Positions 60,460 through 64,000 of a stretch of 64,000 nucleotides of DNA are shown piece by piece; position 1 is the first letter of the stretch, and the number at the start of each line of letters is the position of its first letter. A program made the translations under genes and the position numbers. The stretch lies in the NCBI GenBank assembly GCA_950295325.1, contig OX485806.1:13208001-13272000 (forward strand). Reading direction: 5' to 3'. The notes beneath the pieces were generated by a model. That model was not told where the DNA came from. It searched no databases and was given only the letters and a program-made list of their open reading frames with translations. Source of the DNA: Polytrichum commune (taxonomy: Eukaryota > Streptophyta > Polytrichopsida > Polytrichales > Polytrichaceae).

Positions 60460-61912
60460 TGTGAGGCCAAACCCCCCACCCTTAAGCGTCCGTAGTCCGA
60501 GTAGTAGGTTTGGGCTCACATTCCTTCGCGGTATTGGATTTGGACTTGGATGAGTCCATAGTGCAAGGTTCACCCTTCAAGTGGTCTTGGATTTAACTAG
60601 CTCCTTCATAAACCCAGCTCCTTCATAAACCCAGCTCTTTACTTTCTAACTAAACAAACCCAGCTCCTTCATAAACCCAGCTCCTTCATGAACCCACAAC
60701 TTTGTAGTTGTAATCCCCAACTACCTCACTAATTATTCAAGCCCTTAACTAATCTTCCTACCTAATTTCCCTAATTCTACTAACAACCCCTTTCTAATCA
60801 CACAATTCTTCTCTAATCCTAAAATCCTAAAATCCTAGAGAGGAGAGGGGGAGAGAGAATTTCCTAACTTCACTAAGACTAACTAATCCACACAAGTATA
60901 TTTTTGCACTCATCACAACATCAAGTGCTCAACTCTTAAACATGGAACTTGCAACCACGTGTATTCAAAACATGAACTTAAAGTACCACAAATTGGAATC
61001 ATGAATTAACTTTAAAATCCTTCACGTCAACACTAATTCTACCAAGAGGTCAAGCCCTCTTCAAGGCTAACAAGCCTTGGCTCTCAAACTAAAAACTAAG
61101 CACACACATGTGCTCCAATATGGCTTCCCACACCCACACTTATAACTCGTGGGGTGCCTTGGAGCACAAAGGAAAGAGAGGATGAGTGAGGGAAGAATGA
61201 GGGATTATATAGTAAGCTTGAGGGGGTGAGCACCCTCAAGGCTCACGATAAGCCCTTGAGATTTCCTCCTACTTAGTAGGCGCCAATCCTATCTTCTAAG
61301 CCTTCCTCCCTCAAATGATCAACAAGGATCCTAATTCGAACATTTAACTAGCCTTGGCTTTCTACCTACCACACTTTACCAAACTTGGGATGCTTCAACC
61401 CAAACTTAGCCTCCTTCGCTTTCCGCCGCCATAACTTTCTCCCCTTACTTTTCCAAATCGTCGCTCACCACTTAATTCAAACCACGATGCTTAACTCGTG
61501 ATTTGATTGGTGCTTTGAGAATTTGCTTATCCTCCACCTTGCATTCTTCCTTGGGCCTTCCCCATTAAGTGGCCATGATGAGGTGGTCCACTTGTGCGCT
61601 CCATGTGATCCTCCATTCATCCCAATTCGAATGCACTTGCCTCTTGAGTCACTTTGGTTGTCTCCATCCATTTGTACTAGCCTACTCACTAACTACTCAA
61701 TCCAAGTTCTCCTTACCTATCCTCATTCACTCAAATCCTTCCGAAGGTAAAAACACAATAACAACTCACATCCTAGCCTCTTACAACATGGTACTTCTAA
61801 GACTAACATTTCACTCTTTTTATATTTTTGTGAAGTAACATGCTACTTCAAAGTGCATCAACTAACGTTTCAAGGGTCTAAGACTAAATGTGGGCACCCT
61901 TTTGGGCTCACA
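60460..61912 (+). mobile_element. LTR of the same family, adjoining internal retroelement sequence
   Basis: It starts TGTGAGGCCAAACCCCCCAC and ends GGGCACCCTTTTGGGCTCACA (the last bases as in the solo copies). The 5 bp to the left are CACAC and do not recur at the right edge. Instead the right end runs into a primer-binding-site-like sequence and a gypsy pol. This is therefore the terminal LTR of a larger element whose other LTR lies beyond the window. Internal landmarks shared with 44957-45557 are AAGAGGTCAAGCCCTCTTnA, the GGGATTATATAGT block near 61201, GAGGGGGTGAGCACCCTCAA, and a TTTTTATATTTTT tract about 100 bp from the right end. A short array (AACCCAGCTCCTTCATAA) lies at about 60607-60690. 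Confidence 0.88.
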
Positions 61913-61916
61913 TAAT

Positions 61917-61932
61917 TGGCGACCATCGGGGG
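61917..61932 (+). other. primer-binding-site-like sequence
   Basis: TGGCGACCATCGGGGG begins 4 bp after the LTR end. Retrotransposon primer-binding sites start with TGG (complement of tRNA CCA) within a few bases of the 5' LTR. TGGCGAC...GGGG is the kind of site seen in plant gypsy elements thought to use a tRNA-Arg. It reads on the plus strand, whereas the neighbouring pol is on the minus strand. This conflict is discussed in the findings. Confidence 0.55.
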
Positions 61933-61973
61933 ATGAATCCAAACATCTCTTGCTCCAAGGGTAAGTTGCCTAG

Positions 61974-64000
61974 TCAAGCTCGGTACTCCTTACATCTACT
62001 TCCCGATGTACGGGTAGGAAAGAGCTCACCATTCAACGTTTCCAATTGAATTGAATTATTAGGAAAGACCTCATAGACAAGGTAAGGTCCTAACCATACC
62101 GCATTGAATTTCGCCGGAAATTCAAGCTTTCGTGCGTCTTGAATCATGACCATCATTCCCGGTGTTAGGGCCCTTCTCTTATGTCGTTTGTCGAAAGTAA
62201 TTTTTCTCCTTCTTTGGATTGCCTCAATATGTTGAGCCGCCATGCTCCTCCCTTCGTCAAGTGCTTCCAAATCGGTTAGTCGATTTCGTAAGGATTGACT
62301 TTCGGTAAGTCTCGTACTCACGGCCACCCTAAGTGACTCGACTTCATATTCGATTGGTAGTGTCGCTTCAAGACCATAGACTAAGGAAAATGGTGTAGCA
62401 CGCGTAGTTACCTTATAGGTTGTACGGTATGCCCAAAGTGCCGCCGTTAGTTTCGTATCCCAATCCCGCTTCGAGTCTATAACCGTCTTGCGTAGTATAC
62501 TCACCAAAAATTCCGTTAACCCTTTCCGTTTGTCCATTGGTTTGTGGGTGGTAGGGAGTAGTCTTCCGGTGATCAATTTTAAATTTCTCTGTCATCTCTC
62601 GAATCAAGTAATTCAAAAAGTGAGTACCCCTATCGCTTACTAGGATCTTCGGCACCCCGAACCGCGAAATTATGTTTTCGTACATAAATGTTGCCGCGTG
62701 TTCCGCCGTGTCGGTCTTCACCGCTTTGGCTTCCGCCCACTTGGTGAGGTACTCGGTTGCCACCACAATATATTTCATTCCTTTTGAAGATTGGGGATGG
62801 ACCTCACCCACATAGTCGATGCCCCATTTTTCGAAAGGAATTAAGGGTAATGATACATGTAAAGGCATCTCCATTCTAAGGTCGTCTCGGGCATACCGTT
62901 GGCAAGCGTCGCATTTCCTTACATAGTCATGGGCGTCCTTAAATAGTGTAGGCCAAAAGTAGCCCGCTCTAAGTATTTTTTGCCCGGTGAGTTGACCCGA
63001 GAAGTGACCGCCGCAAGCGCTATCGTGGCAAGCGATTAAAATCGCTTCAACCTCCGTTTTTGACACGCATCGTCGTAAAATACCATCGGACCCCCTTCTA
63101 AACAACCTATGGCCCACTACAACAAATTGCCTACTATTTACCCTCACCTTCCTTCTCTCTTCTTTTGTCCACTCTTTGGGCAACTTGTGGGTTGTTAGAA
63201 ATTCCACTATGCCCGCATACCACTCCGGTGTAGAAGTGACCACAAAGAGGCTATCATCTACTAACATATCATTTACCGGATTCTTTCCTATCTCCTCCGA
63301 CAACCTAGACAAGTGGTCCGCTTGTAAATGCATCCTCCTCTCCTTTTGTCTAATTGGCCTCGCCCCCGGAATTAAAGGAATCCGGTGCTCTACCATTTCC
63401 CTAGGAATTCCCTTAAGCTCATCGTAGGACCATGCAAAAGTATCACTAAACTCATCCACCAAATTGCTATACTCCCTAACCTCTTTCTCCCCCAATTTGG
63501 AGCCCATCTTCATTTGTCGGGTTTTTCCATTCTTTAATTTCACATCCACGTACCGCCAATCCGCTTCCGACACATGTGCTTGTTCCTCTTTGTTCCGATA
63601 CCAATCGGAAGGCACATTGGGGTAATCTTTCACATCTTGACCTACAACTATCCCCGTAGACGTGGTCTTGAAATGTAAAGGCTCCTCCAATTTCGATGAC
63701 TCAATAATCACATCCTCCTCTTGAGTCCCATCTACATGAATTAAACTAACCTCACCCTCTTCCACGTCATCTACCCAAGGTGTTAACCCACCGCTAACCC
63801 ACTCTTCCTCGGTGAGCACCTCACATGGCTCCAACAATGAGCCCTCTCCTAAACTAACACTAGGAAATTCACTCCCTAAGCCTACTTGGTGAAATGTAAC
63901 CATTACATCAACCTCGGACTCGGGGTACTCCCTTAGCCATTGGGCATAATCTCCATTATCCCCATAATTGTAAAAATTAGGACCTAGACTTCCCGAGCCC
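61974..64000 (-). pseudogene. pol: Ty3/gypsy polyprotein remnant: RT and RNase H deleted, integrase kept, one frameshift
   Basis: The minus-strand frame is open from the right edge (no stop before 64000) to about 62413. Counting from the Met at 63903, FAWSYDELKGIP (156-167) and IPGARPIRQKERRM (178-191) are the usual lead-in to the reverse transcriptase. The next residues, HLQADHLSRL (192-201), are the normal end of RNase H, so the whole RT and RNase H core is missing in frame. Integrase follows: zinc finger His293, His300, Cys331, Cys334; catalytic Asp363 (GIDYVG), Asp424 (VSDRGTHF), Glu460 (TNGQTER), that is DD35E. Just after this, near 62515-62530, the frame shifts. The second frame (to 61974) has WAYRTTYK, the GPYLVYEV (GPY/F) motif, and ends GSRCKEYRA. 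There is no chromodomain, which points to a Tat/Athila-like rather than a chromovirus lineage. It cannot replicate by itself. Confidence 0.9.

Overview
The window looks like transposon-rich, gene-poor plant nuclear DNA. The case rests on the element types present: a Ty3/gypsy pol without a chromodomain, LTRs with TG...CA ends and 5-bp target duplications, PIF/Harbinger, hAT, Mutator-like and Stowaway-like miniature elements, and a decayed LINE. No intact host gene, tRNA, rRNA or CRISPR array was found. The exact plant group cannot be read from this sequence.

The main theme is one family of LTRs (termini TGTGAGgCC...GGGCTCACA, about 1.25-1.85 kb). It occurs six times: solo LTRs at 1585-3240, 20587-22440, 38304-40119 and 55764-57159 (the last inverted), each with an exact 5-bp target duplication (CTTCA, AACCC, GGATG, CAATC); a compound copy at 44052-45557 with an imperfect duplication; and 60460-61912, which is followed by a primer-binding-site-like sequence. 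Next to that last LTR, on the minus strand, lies the only substantial coding region, a gypsy polyprotein (61974 to the right edge). It keeps a complete integrase (HHCC, DD35E, GPY/F) but has lost RT and RNase H by an in-frame deletion and has one frameshift.

On top of these sit DNA transposons with clear target duplications: PIF/Harbinger-like elements at 2529-2923 (inside a solo LTR), 14028-14576 and 53269-54400; a Mutator-like element at 13275-13564; elements with 8-bp duplications at 9640-9979, 31795-32351 and 32464-32733 (the last two inside a hAT transposase pseudogene at 31570-33330); a 1.5-kb hAT-type element at 57386-58892 with TSD CCCCCGGG; and a foldback MITE at 24626-24953. Older layers are dispersed repeats seen two or more times in the window (called W, X, Y and Z here), a LINE RNase H remnant near 11.8-12.7 kb, a probable gypsy integrase relic near 23.5 kb, and several degenerate tandem arrays.

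Layout: 0-3.2 kb repeat Z copy and solo LTR; 3.2-9.6 kb unexplained AT-rich DNA; 9.6-13.8 kb MITE, repeats Y and Z, LINE relic; 13.8-15.7 kb GC-rich block; 15.7-20.5 kb unexplained; 20.6-22.4 kb solo LTR; 22.4-31.5 kb decayed elements; 31.5-35.1 kb hAT pseudogene and minisatellites; 38.3-40.1 kb solo LTR and tandem arrays; 43.6-49.6 kb repeats Y and Z, compound LTR, arrays; 50.8-60.3 kb repeat X, Harbinger, solo LTR, hAT; 60.5-64 kb LTR and gypsy pol. The genes do not form a pathway. The window mainly records successive transposon insertions followed by LTR-LTR recombination.
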